NCBI RefSeq assembly: GCF_013817205.1
Contig: NZ_JACDDD010000020.1
Span: 1 to 48,354, forward strand
Reading direction: 5' to 3'
From: Polaromonas sp.
Lineage (GTDB): Bacteria > Pseudomonadota > Gammaproteobacteria > Burkholderiales > Burkholderiaceae_C
DNA: 48,354 nucleotides
Of the stretch, positions 7,647 to 15,336 are shown in pieces (within the stretch, counting starts at the first letter, position 1; each line of letters opens with the position of its first letter). The position numbers and the translations under genes are program-made. The notes beneath the pieces were generated by a model that was not told the DNA's origin, searched no databases, and saw only the letters and a list, made by a program, of their open reading frames with translations.

Positions 7647-9350
7647 TCAGGCGACAAAGCGCAGGGCCTTGCCCGGGCGCGCCGCCAGTTCGCTGACCGC
7701 CGCCTCCAGCGTCTGCAGCAGCGCCGCCACGCCCTGGGCCTGAAACGGTTTGGCCGCTACGGCCACCTTCAGCTGCAACACCGCGCCAGGCGGCAGGATG
7801 TCGCTGGGCGCCAGTCCGCGGGCAATCAGCCGCTGGCCAATCTCCGAGACATGGTCGCGCTTGAAGTGGCCCCCAAAAATCACCACAAAATCCCCGTCGC
7901 GATGGCGCGCCACGGTATCGCCTTCACGGATGACATGGGTGATGCAGGCAGCGGCATGCACCAGCGCGGTCTGTGCCACCTGCAGGCCGTAGTCGGCGCG
8001 AATTTCCTGAATGTTGGCGATGCGCACGCGCAGCACCACACCGGTGTCGGGATCGCGCTGCTGGTGACGCAGCAGGTGTTCGAGCCGGTCCAGCATCACG
8101 CGGTGATTGGCCGTACCGGTCAGCGGGTCCACACGGGACAGCGCGCCTACCCGCAGCTGGTTGTCACGCCGCTCGCGGCTGCGCAGGTAGAGCGCAATCA
8201 GCAGCAGCGGTATCTCCACCGCCGCGCCGATTTGCGCACCGTACTGCGTCCAGAAAGACATGGGCACCAGTTGCATGTTGCGCAGGATGGGGAACACCGA
8301 ACCGGCCAGCACCGCCAGGATACCGGCCAGTATCCACAGGCCAACGCGCGGGATGCGCCAGGCATACCAGAGCGCCACGCCGAGATAGACCCCAAAACTG
8401 GCGATGTAATACGGCCCGGTGATCGCAAAGAAGGGGTCACGTCCAATGAAGATGAAACACAGGGCCAGCACGCCGCCGACCGCAGCCATGGCCAGCATCA
8501 GGCGGGTGGCCCAGCGATCGCCGCGTTCGACCACCAGCTCGCGCATGAACAGGTGGCCCATGGCCGCGCCTGCAATCGGCAGCACATTGGATGCCACGTC
8601 GTTCCACCAGGGGTTGTGCGGCCAGAAATACTCCCCCGCGAGACCGGTCAGCGACAACTGGCCGACGGCGAGCACCGCCACATAAGCGGCGTACCAGGAA
8701 TGGATGGAATCGCGCCAGGTCCATGCATTGACCACGCACAGCAGCATCACCAGCGCCACCAGTCCCATGTAGGCGCCGAGCAGCAAATGCCAGTGTTTGC
8801 TGGCCTCCTGAAAGTCGCGCGTGTTCCAGAGGGTCCAGCGCACATTGATGGGGTGGCTGTGCTGCACGCGCAGGTAAGTCGGGCGGACCTCTCCCGGCTG
8901 CTGCACAAACTCAAAAGCCGGATTCAGGTGGCGCAAGGGCCAGCGGTTCACCGCAATCGAGTCGCCGGAATATTCGGCATGCCAGTCGCCGGCCTCGCCG
9001 GGGCGGTACAACTCGACCCGGTTCATGCCGGGGTGCGGCACGGCCAGCACCCGCGAAGTGGAAATCGTCACGGCCGGCAGGCTGAGCTGGTACCACATCG
9101 AGGCCGCCCCACCCGTCGGCATGATGCGGTCGGGCTGGGCCACCGAGGCCTCGCCGCGCGCGAAACGTTGCTCTATTTGATCGATCGTCTGCTGGCCGGT
9201 GGCATCGATGAGGACCAGGCCATTTCCGTGCGGCCCCATCGCCTGCCACGCAATCGGCGCACTGGCGTGCGACGCCTGGAGTGGCCCGGCCAACATCAGT
9301 AGCACGGATGCCAGCAACAGCCACAAAACCGCACGCGAGCGACCGGTCAT
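7647..9350 (-). CDS. 7TM-DISM receptor with degenerate GGDEF domain
   Basis: A membrane sensor of about 567 residues. It has an N-terminal signal segment, a periplasmic 7TMR-DISM-type beta domain and seven predicted membrane helices (starting near LLLGAYMGLVALVMLLCV). A C-terminal GGDEF-like domain begins at RVDPLTGTANHRVMLDRL. The signature that should read GGDEF is HRDGDF, so cyclase activity is doubtful; it may be a c-di-GMP or GTP sensor, or inactive. The start is uncertain: in-frame ATGs occur at 9509, 9410 and 9350. I chose 9350 because the signal peptide begins there. It is divergent from the SulP gene. Confidence 0.85.
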   Translation of the reverse strand: MTGRSRAVLWLLLASVLLMLAGPLQASHASAPIAWQAMGPHGNGLVLIDATGQQTIDQIEQRFARGEASVAQPDRIMPTGGAASMWYQLSLPAVTISTSRVLAVPHPGMNRVELYRPGEAGDWHAEYSGDSIAVNRWPLRHLNPAFEFVQQPGEVRPTYLRVQHSHPINVRWTLWNTRDFQEASKHWHLLLGAYMGLVALVMLLCVVNAWTWRDSIHSWYAAYVAVLAVGQLSLTGLAGEYFWPHNPWWNDVASNVLPIAGAAMGHLFMRELVVERGDRWATRLMLAMAAVGGVLALCFIFIGRDPFFAITGPYYIASFGVYLGVALWYAWRIPRVGLWILAGILAVLAGSVFPILRNMQLVPMSFWTQYGAQIGAAVEIPLLLIALYLRSRERRDNQLRVGALSRVDPLTGTANHRVMLDRLEHLLRHQQRDPDTGVVLRVRIANIQEIRADYGLQVAQTALVHAAACITHVIREGDTVARHRDGDFVVIFGGHFKRDHVSEIGQRLIARGLAPSDILPPGAVLQLKVAVAAKPFQAQGVAALLQTLEAAVSELAARPGKALRFVA

Positions 9351-9553
9351 GCCGCTGCGCAGCTCGGGACAGGAAAAAGCCAGGATCAGCCGATGGAGAA
9401 AAAGATGCATGAACGCGGGGCAGCGGCTTAAGATAGCGACGACAACATGAAATGCGGCCTGTGTCACCAGGCCAGACTGCACTTTACCAAGGGGTTCGCC
9501 GCCCTGCATCCCACATTTGCAGGATGCAGGGCGTCAACCCTCTGTATTCTCGG

Positions 9554-11224
9554 ATGAAACTGCCTGTTTACCTGGCCCCTTTCCGTCCTCGCCTGCTGTA
9601 TGCACTGAAAGGCTACACGCGTGAGCGCTTCGGCAAGGACTTCGGCGCGGGCCTGACTGTCGGCATTGTTGCCCTGCCGCTGGCCATGGCTTTTGCAATT
9701 GCGTCGGGGCTGTCGCCGCAGGCCGGCATCTGGACCGCCATCATCGCCGGCGCCCTGGTCTCGCTATTGGGCGGCTCGTCGGTGCAGATCGCCGGGCCGG
9801 CCGGTGCCTTCATCGTGATCGTCTACGGCATTGTCGAGCGATATGGTCTGCCCAATTTGCTGATTTCCACCGCCTGTGCCGGGGTGCTGCTGTTTTTGCT
9901 GGGCCTGCTCAAGATGGGCACGCTGGTGCGTTATGTGCCGGTCAGCATTGTGGTCGGGTTTACCAACGGCATTGCCGTGCTGATTGCGCTGTCGCAGCTC
10001 AAGGACCTGCTGGGGTTACAGATTGCAAAGATGCCCGCCGACTTTTTCTCCCAGATCAAGGCCATCAGCCTGAACATCGACTCCTTCAACGCCCATGCGC
10101 TGGGCTTGGGGCTGGTGTGTTTTCTCGGCCTGATCCTGTGGCCCAAGCTGTTTGCGCCGCGTGATGCGACCAGCCGGGGCCTGGTAGCGCGGGTGGGCAA
10201 ATTGGTGCAGGCAGTCGAGGGCGTGCAACTGCTGCGCGCGACCCGCGCCGCCTCGCGCTTGCCCGGGCCCGTCGTGGCGCTGGTAACGCTGACTGCGTTT
10301 GCGTTTTTTCTTGGCCTGCCGGTCGAGACCATAGGCTCGCGTTTTGGCGGCATTCCGCGCGCCCTGCCGCCGTTTGCGCTGCCGGATTTTTCATGGGACA
10401 CCGTGCGCCTGCTGTTCGCTCCAACCCTGACCATTGCCTTGCTGGGTGCGGTCGAGTCACTGCTGTGCGCGCGAGTGGCCGACCAGCTCTCGGGCCAGCC
10501 CAAACACGACCCGAACCAGGAGCTCATGGCGCAGGGTTTGGCGAATTTTGTTGTGCCCTTTTTCGGCGGCATGCCGGCCACCGGCACGATTGCCCGCACC
10601 GTGACCAATGTGCGGTCCGGCGCCAGCTCGCCCATCGCCGGGCTGGTGCATGCACTGGTACTGGTACTGATCGTGCTGGCCGCCGCGCCGTTGGCCCTGC
10701 ATGTGCCGCTGGCGGTGCTGGCCGGCATCCTGCTGTATGTCGCGTGGAACATGGGTGAGTGGCACGAGTTTGTGCTGATGCGCCAATACAGCGCCCACTA
10801 CCGATTGCTGATGCTGGGCACCTTCTTCCTCACGGTGGTTTTCGATCTGACGGTGGCGCTGCAGGTCGGACTGCTGCTGGCCTGCGTGCTGTTTGTGCGG
10901 CGCATGAGCACCCTGTTCCAGGTGGTGGAGACGGCGCGCAGCGATGAAGCCATCTGCTTTCAGCTTTACGGTTCGCTGTTTTTTGGCGCGGTCGCCAAGA
11001 TTGACCCGATACTTTCGGCAGTCGAAAATGCGCCGCGGGGCCTGCTGGTCAGGCTTGACGCCCAGTCGCTGCAGTCGCTGGACGCCTCAGGCCTGGACGT
11101 GCTGGGCCAGTTACAAAAGGCCATTGTGCTGCGTGAGGGCCGACTGGTGATCTCCGGCCTGAACGCCCAGCCACGCCGCGTGATGGAGCGTTCGGGCTTT
11201 CTGGCAAAGATCGCAGAAGCCTGA
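9554..11224 (+). CDS. SulP-family inorganic anion transporter with STAS domain
   Basis: The ~556-residue inner-membrane carrier has 10-14 hydrophobic helices and the SulP signature region (TVGIVALPLAMAFAIASGL, then QIAGPAGAFIVIVYGI). A cytoplasmic STAS domain follows in the last ~110 residues (LVRLDAQSLQSLDASGLDVL). Members move sulfate, bicarbonate or dicarboxylates; the substrate cannot be assigned here. The ATG at 9554 is preferred over an in-frame ATG at 9452, because the latter would add a non-conserved hydrophilic leader. No transport partner is adjacent. Confidence 0.92.
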   Translation: MKLPVYLAPFRPRLLYALKGYTRERFGKDFGAGLTVGIVALPLAMAFAIASGLSPQAGIWTAIIAGALVSLLGGSSVQIAGPAGAFIVIVYGIVERYGLPNLLISTACAGVLLFLLGLLKMGTLVRYVPVSIVVGFTNGIAVLIALSQLKDLLGLQIAKMPADFFSQIKAISLNIDSFNAHALGLGLVCFLGLILWPKLFAPRDATSRGLVARVGKLVQAVEGVQLLRATRAASRLPGPVVALVTLTAFAFFLGLPVETIGSRFGGIPRALPPFALPDFSWDTVRLLFAPTLTIALLGAVESLLCARVADQLSGQPKHDPNQELMAQGLANFVVPFFGGMPATGTIARTVTNVRSGASSPIAGLVHALVLVLIVLAAAPLALHVPLAVLAGILLYVAWNMGEWHEFVLMRQYSAHYRLLMLGTFFLTVVFDLTVALQVGLLLACVLFVRRMSTLFQVVETARSDEAICFQLYGSLFFGAVAKIDPILSAVENAPRGLLVRLDAQSLQSLDASGLDVLGQLQKAIVLREGRLVISGLNAQPRRVMERSGFLAKIAEA

Positions 11225-11396
11225 GAAAACCCAAGGAAGGGCTGGATGAATCCTTACGGAGGCGCGTCAGTCAGATCGGGATGGGATGGCCAAGGCGGAT
11301 CGCAGCCAATAGCCGGCTCGGCAAGAAATTCAACGCCGCAGGCCGCCCGAGCCCGTCTGATCGCGCACCACCGCAGGGGGCTTGATCAGCATTACC

Positions 11397-11966
11397 CTAA
11401 GGCCTCCCGCCCGACGGATTTGTCAGCTCGGCGTCTATCGACCCGGTCCGCACCACCCTGAGGTCGCGGTCAAACACCACGGTGAAAAAACTGGGTGAAT
11501 TGGGTGCAGCAATGTAGCGCCAGTCGTAGTGCGTTTCGCGCTGCAGCGCGTAGGGCGTGATCTTCATCGGCTTGCCAAGCAGCTTTCGCACCTGCTCCAT
11601 GGGCATGCCTGGCTGAACCCGGGCAAAGTTCTGGGGCGTCAAGACCTGGCGCAAGGCGCTCATCCTGCCGTCCGGCCCTATGGTGATCATGTAATTGACT
11701 GTGCCCTCGGGCTGGCGGTTGTACTCCAGGGTGCGCGCGCCCGGCTGGGCTGCTTCTGCCGGAAAGGGGTTGCCGGTGAGATCAGTTGCCAACCAGATCT
11801 TCTCAGGCTCTCCAAAGCGGGCCCGCACATCGGCTTCCGTCGCTACCCCTTCTTCCAGCTCTCCAATATGTTGCGGATCGCACCCCGCCAAAGCAGTGAC
11901 AATTAACAGCAGGGCGGCCACAGCTGGCGCCCTGAACCCCTCAAAAGTGAAAAAAGACAGGCGCAT
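11397..11966 (-). CDS. Lipoprotein with two BamE/SmpA-like repeats
   Basis: The 189-residue protein has a lipoprotein signal peptide ending in the lipobox LAGC, so it should be anchored in the outer membrane. Two BamE/SmpA-type motifs follow: GVATEADVRARFGEPEKIW and VQPGMPMEQVRKLLGKPMKI. BamE itself is about 110-120 residues with one such domain, so this is a duplicated relative rather than BamE proper. The ATG at 11966 has GGGGAC upstream; a longer frame to 12041 would hide the signal peptide. Function is probably envelope assembly, by homology only. Confidence 0.8.
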   Translation of the reverse strand: MRLSFFTFEGFRAPAVAALLLIVTALAGCDPQHIGELEEGVATEADVRARFGEPEKIWLATDLTGNPFPAEAAQPGARTLEYNRQPEGTVNYMITIGPDGRMSALRQVLTPQNFARVQPGMPMEQVRKLLGKPMKITPYALQRETHYDWRYIAAPNSPSFFTVVFDRDLRVVRTGSIDAELTNPSGGRP

Positions 11967-12017
11967 GGTGGTCCCCGGTAAAATCAGCCCATTCAAAGTT
12001 TCAGGCAGTCTAAACCC

Positions 12018-12236
12018 ATGTCCATCTTCGCCCGGCCCCACTACACCTCGGAAGTGACCTTGTTCATTGACGAACTAAAGGCCAAAAAGCCGACGCTGGA
12101 AGCCGAGCAGCGCCAGGGACGCGCCATCTGGTGGGACAAGAAGCTGGACCGGTCCGAGCAGGCCGACTACCTGGATGCCGCCGTGCCGCAGCAGCCCTAT
12201 GTTTACGGCACCAGCGGCCACCCGAACAGCAAATAG
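12018..12236 (+). CDS. DUF3460 family protein
   Basis: The 72-residue soluble protein matches the small betaproteobacterial DUF3460 family as I recall it: FARPHYTSEVTLFIDELKA, then EQRQGRAIWWDK and SEQADYLDAAVPQQPYVY. Its role is unknown. It is divergent from the BamE-like lipoprotein, with only about 50 nt between starts, and lies 95 nt upstream of scpA on the same strand, a pairing I believe is common in this group. Confidence 0.85.
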   Translation: MSIFARPHYTSEVTLFIDELKAKKPTLEAEQRQGRAIWWDKKLDRSEQADYLDAAVPQQPYVYGTSGHPNSK

Positions 12237-12246
12237 AGCAGGCTGA

Positions 12247-12305
12247 TGGTCAAAATGACCTCCATCCCTTATAGGACGGGCGTCAGCAGCTATTATTTTT
12301 ATAGC
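12247..12305 (-). repeat. Palindromic repeat copy between DUF3460 and scpA
   Basis: Read on the reverse strand, the core GCTAT-AAAAATA-ATAGC (12289-12305) is followed by TGCTGACGCCCG, ATAAGGG, GGAGG and TTTTGACC. This lines up along nearly its whole length with the copy in nadB (19430-19486). It ends 26 nt before the scpA start and may influence its leader. Confidence 0.75.
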
Positions 12306-12331
12306 AACTGACAACCCGAGCCAGACCCACC

Positions 12332-13204
12332 ATGCCCAGCATCACTGAACTGCCACCCTCCGCGTCCCCGCCGGGCCTGCCCGAGGGCGCGCTGAGCCTG
12401 CCCGGCATGCCGGGCGTGATCGACCAGGTGGCGTTGGCCAGGTTGTACGGCGAGCCCTTGTTTGCCATGCCGCAGGACCTGTACATCCCGCCGGACGCGC
12501 TGCAGGTCTTCCTGGAAGCCTTCGAGGGCCCTCTGGACTTGCTGCTGTACCTGATACGCAAGCAGAACTTCAACATTCTCGACATCCCGATGGCGGCGGT
12601 CACGCGCCAGTATCTGGTCTATGTGGACGAGATCCGCAGCACCAACCTCGAACTGGCGGCTGAGTACCTGTTGATGGCGGCGATGCTGATCGAGATCAAG
12701 TCGCGCATGCTGCTGCCGCCGAAAAAGGTCGCGGACGGCCAGGAGGCGGAGGACCCGCGCGCCGAACTGGTGCGCCGCCTGCTCGAGTACGAACAGATCA
12801 AGCTTGCCGCGCACCATCTGAATGAAATTCCGCAGTACGGCCGCGACTTCCTGCGCGCCCAGGTCTACGTGGAACAGGCACTGCAGCCACGCTTTCCTGA
12901 TGTCGCGGTCGTGGACCTGCAGGAAGCCTGGCGCGACATTGTCAAACGCGCCAAACTCGTCCAGCACCATGTGATCAGCCGGGAAGAGCTTTCGGTGCGT
13001 GAACACATGAGCATCGTGCTGCGCAAACTGCAAGGGCAGAAGTTTGTCGAGTTTGAAAAGCTGTTTGAGCCCGCCCGCGGCATGCCGGTGCTGGTGGTGA
13101 CCTTCATCGCACTGCTCGAGCTGTCCAAGGAAGGCCTGATCGATGTGACTCAGGCCGAGGCCTATGCGCCTATCTACGTGCGGCTGGCTTACACGCCAAC
13201 CTGA
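12332..13204 (+). CDS. scpA: Segregation and condensation protein A (kleisin)
   Basis: The 290-residue protein bridges SMC heads and ScpB in the chromosome-condensing complex. Features are the kleisin N-terminal region FEGPLDLLLYLIRKQNFNILDIPM (residues ~63-86), the helix AAEYLLMAAMLIEIKSRMLLP, and a C-terminal winged helix (LLELSKEGLIDVTQAEAYAPI). The first ~55 residues are a proline-rich extension usual for Burkholderiales. scpB is not in the window. Confidence 0.95.
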   Translation: MPSITELPPSASPPGLPEGALSLPGMPGVIDQVALARLYGEPLFAMPQDLYIPPDALQVFLEAFEGPLDLLLYLIRKQNFNILDIPMAAVTRQYLVYVDEIRSTNLELAAEYLLMAAMLIEIKSRMLLPPKKVADGQEAEDPRAELVRRLLEYEQIKLAAHHLNEIPQYGRDFLRAQVYVEQALQPRFPDVAVVDLQEAWRDIVKRAKLVQHHVISREELSVREHMSIVLRKLQGQKFVEFEKLFEPARGMPVLVVTFIALLELSKEGLIDVTQAEAYAPIYVRLAYTPT

Positions 13205-13338
13205 TCCTGGTCGTGCGGCCTGTCCTCAAGACCCGCCGTACACTTGTCACACGCCGCTGGAAGATGGCACTTTTGCGCCTACCAACAGCGCGCTCCCCTT
13301 ACCCTGTTGTACAAACCAGACACCGCTGCCGCTATCTT

Positions 13339-13466
13339 GGAGCCTGCCGGACTGCGGAATCGTCGGCTGCAAACCGACCACAGCGTCCACTTCCTCCATC
13401 TTTTTTCTCGCATAGATGGGCATGACTTGCACATCCGGCCGGTTTTGCAACCCTTGGCGGGGTTAA
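13339..13466. repeat. Diverged second copy of the MITE-like element
   Basis: In the 420-nt gap between scpA and the TPS transporter gene, GGAGCCTGCCGGACTGCGGA and AATCGTCGGCTGCAAA repeat the left half of the element at 4539-4707. A T-rich CCATC-TTTTTT stretch and GGTTTTGCAACCCTTGGCGGGG follow in the same order. The right terminal repeat is missing, so this is a decayed or truncated copy. The rest of the gap holds only the promoter region listed next. Confidence 0.6.
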
Positions 13467-13523
13467 CGCAAATCAAGAGGAAACTTTTTGCGGCGTACTT
13501 TGAGGCTTTGGGCTACATTTAAT

Positions 13524-13556
13524 AGCGCTTTACCCGGTCTAATATAGAAAAGCGCT
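13524..13556 (+). promoter_or_regulatory. Probable promoter/operator of the two-partner secretion genes
   Basis: The inverted repeat AGCGCTTT (13524-13531) / AAAGCGCT (13549-13556) flanks an AT-rich centre that includes TAATAT (13540-13545), a fair -10 box. It lies about 70-100 nt before the transporter start. The 8-bp arms with a 17-nt spacer look like a regulator site; the regulator is unknown. Confidence 0.45.
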
Positions 13557-13624
13557 CTAATATGCGCGGGGAACTGGAAAAGCGGGTTTCCGAATCCGAT
13601 CCATATCTATAACGAGGAAACTTG

Positions 13625-15289
13625 ATGCTGCAGGACAAAATAATCCCGATGGCCTTGCTGGCCCTCAGCCAGGGCGTGCTGGCCCAACAGCTTCCCGGCG
13701 CTGGAAGCCAGATTCAACAGCTTCCACCCGTTCCCGTTCCACAAAAAGCCGCGCCGGCAATTAGCATCCAGCAAGGCGCGGCGCCCACCCGATCGGCACC
13801 CAGCACCGCAAAAATTTTGGTCAAAAGCCTGCAGGTGACAGGGTCCCGTGTTTATTCAGAACCCGAACTTCTGGCTCTCACAGGTTTTGTCCCCAACACC
13901 GAGCTGACACTGGCCGAGTTGCAGGCCATGGCTGACCGAATCACCGACCACTACCGAAAAAACGGCTACTTTGTGGCCCGCGCCTACCTGCCAGCGCAAG
14001 ACGTCAAGGACAACGCCCTCACCATTGCGGTCAGCGAAGGACAATACGGCAAGATCATTCTGAACAATCAGACCAATCTGTCCGATGCGCTGGTCCGCAA
14101 CATCCTGAGCGGCATCAACAGCGGCGACGCTATCACCAATGACCCGCTGGAGAGCCGGCTGCTGTTGCTTTCGGACCTGCCGGGCGTCAACATCAAGTCA
14201 ACCCTGGTTCCCGGCGACACGCCAGGCAGCTCTGACCTGGTGGTCGACATCACGCCCGGCAAGCGCGTCAGCGGCAGTGTGGACTTCGACAACGCCGGAA
14301 ACTATTACACCGGGGAATACCGCTTGGGCGGCACGGTCAATCTCAACAACTTTCTGGGCCAGGGAGACGTCTTCAGCCTGCGGGCGGTCACCTCGGGATC
14401 GGGCCTCAACTATGGCCGCGCGTCCTACCAGATGCAGGTCGGCAAAGCCACGGTGGGTGTTGCCTACAGCCGGCTCGCCTATGAGTTGGGCAAGGAATTT
14501 GCGCCGCTGAGAGCCAACGGCACGGCAGAAGTCGCCAGCGTTTACGGCAGCTATCCGCTGATTCGCTCACGCAACACTAATCTGAACGCGGGCCTCAACT
14601 ACGACCACCGGACTTTTCAGGACCGGATCGACGTCATCCCCTCAGTGACCGACAAGAAGGCGAACGTCCTCACCGGAAGTCTCTATGGCAACCACAGAGA
14701 CAACTTGGGCGGAGGCGGCATCAGCGCCTTCTCGCTCGGGCTGTCTGCGGGAAATCTGGAGATTGAAACCCCGGCCGCGCTGGCTGTGGATGCGGCCACC
14801 GCACGCACCAACGGCTCCTACGGCAAGCTCGCTTTCAGCGTCAGCCGGCTTCAGCGGGTAACCGACAAGCTGTCTTTTTTCGCAGGCATCAACGGACAGC
14901 TGGCTTCCAAAAACCTGGACTCGTCCGAGAAGCTGGTGCTGGGCGGCATGGACGGCGTCCGGGCCTACCCGCAAGGCGAAGCCCCGGGTGACCAAGGCTA
15001 CCTGGTCACCCTGGAAGGCCGCCTGCTGCTGCCCAAGCCGCAGAGCCTGCCCGGGCAGGTTCACCTGATCGGCTTTGTGGACCACGGCAGCGTGACCATC
15101 AACAAAAAGCCCTGGGCGGCAGGCAACAACCAGCGCGACTTGGGTGCCTATGGACTTGGGCTGACCTGGGCTGACCCGGGGAATTTCGCGATCAGGACCT
15201 ACTACGCACGCAAGATCGGTGACTCGGCCGCCACCGCCGCGCCAGACAAATCGGGACGGTTCTGGATTCAGGCCATCAAGTATTTCTAA
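13625..15289 (+). CDS. Two-partner secretion outer-membrane transporter (TpsB, ShlB/FhaC family)
   Basis: The 554-residue Omp85-superfamily pore exports a partner TpsA protein. It has a signal peptide (ending near VLAQQ), a proline-rich linker, a POTRA domain (KSLQVTGSRVYSEPELLALTG and following), then a 16-strand beta-barrel. The barrel contains VRAYPQGEAPGDQGY, the loop-6 VRGY-type motif, and the chain ends in phenylalanine (IKYF), as outer-membrane proteins do. ATG 13625 follows GAGGAAA by 5 nt; a TTG one codon earlier is less likely. The TpsA gene starts 47 nt downstream. Confidence 0.92.
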   Translation: MLQDKIIPMALLALSQGVLAQQLPGAGSQIQQLPPVPVPQKAAPAISIQQGAAPTRSAPSTAKILVKSLQVTGSRVYSEPELLALTGFVPNTELTLAELQAMADRITDHYRKNGYFVARAYLPAQDVKDNALTIAVSEGQYGKIILNNQTNLSDALVRNILSGINSGDAITNDPLESRLLLLSDLPGVNIKSTLVPGDTPGSSDLVVDITPGKRVSGSVDFDNAGNYYTGEYRLGGTVNLNNFLGQGDVFSLRAVTSGSGLNYGRASYQMQVGKATVGVAYSRLAYELGKEFAPLRANGTAEVASVYGSYPLIRSRNTNLNAGLNYDHRTFQDRIDVIPSVTDKKANVLTGSLYGNHRDNLGGGGISAFSLGLSAGNLEIETPAALAVDAATARTNGSYGKLAFSVSRLQRVTDKLSFFAGINGQLASKNLDSSEKLVLGGMDGVRAYPQGEAPGDQGYLVTLEGRLLLPKPQSLPGQVHLIGFVDHGSVTINKKPWAAGNNQRDLGAYGLGLTWADPGNFAIRTYYARKIGDSAATAAPDKSGRFWIQAIKYF

Positions 15290-15336
15290 GCCCAGCAGAC
15301 AGCCCACCAAGTAACTAACAAGCGCAAGGACACCCA

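Noticed and set aside
7851..9302. 483-residue forward frame opposite the 7TM receptor gene
   Set aside because: The composition is histidine/glutamine-rich with no fold, as expected for antisense of a GC-rich gene; the receptor domains on the other strand are clear.
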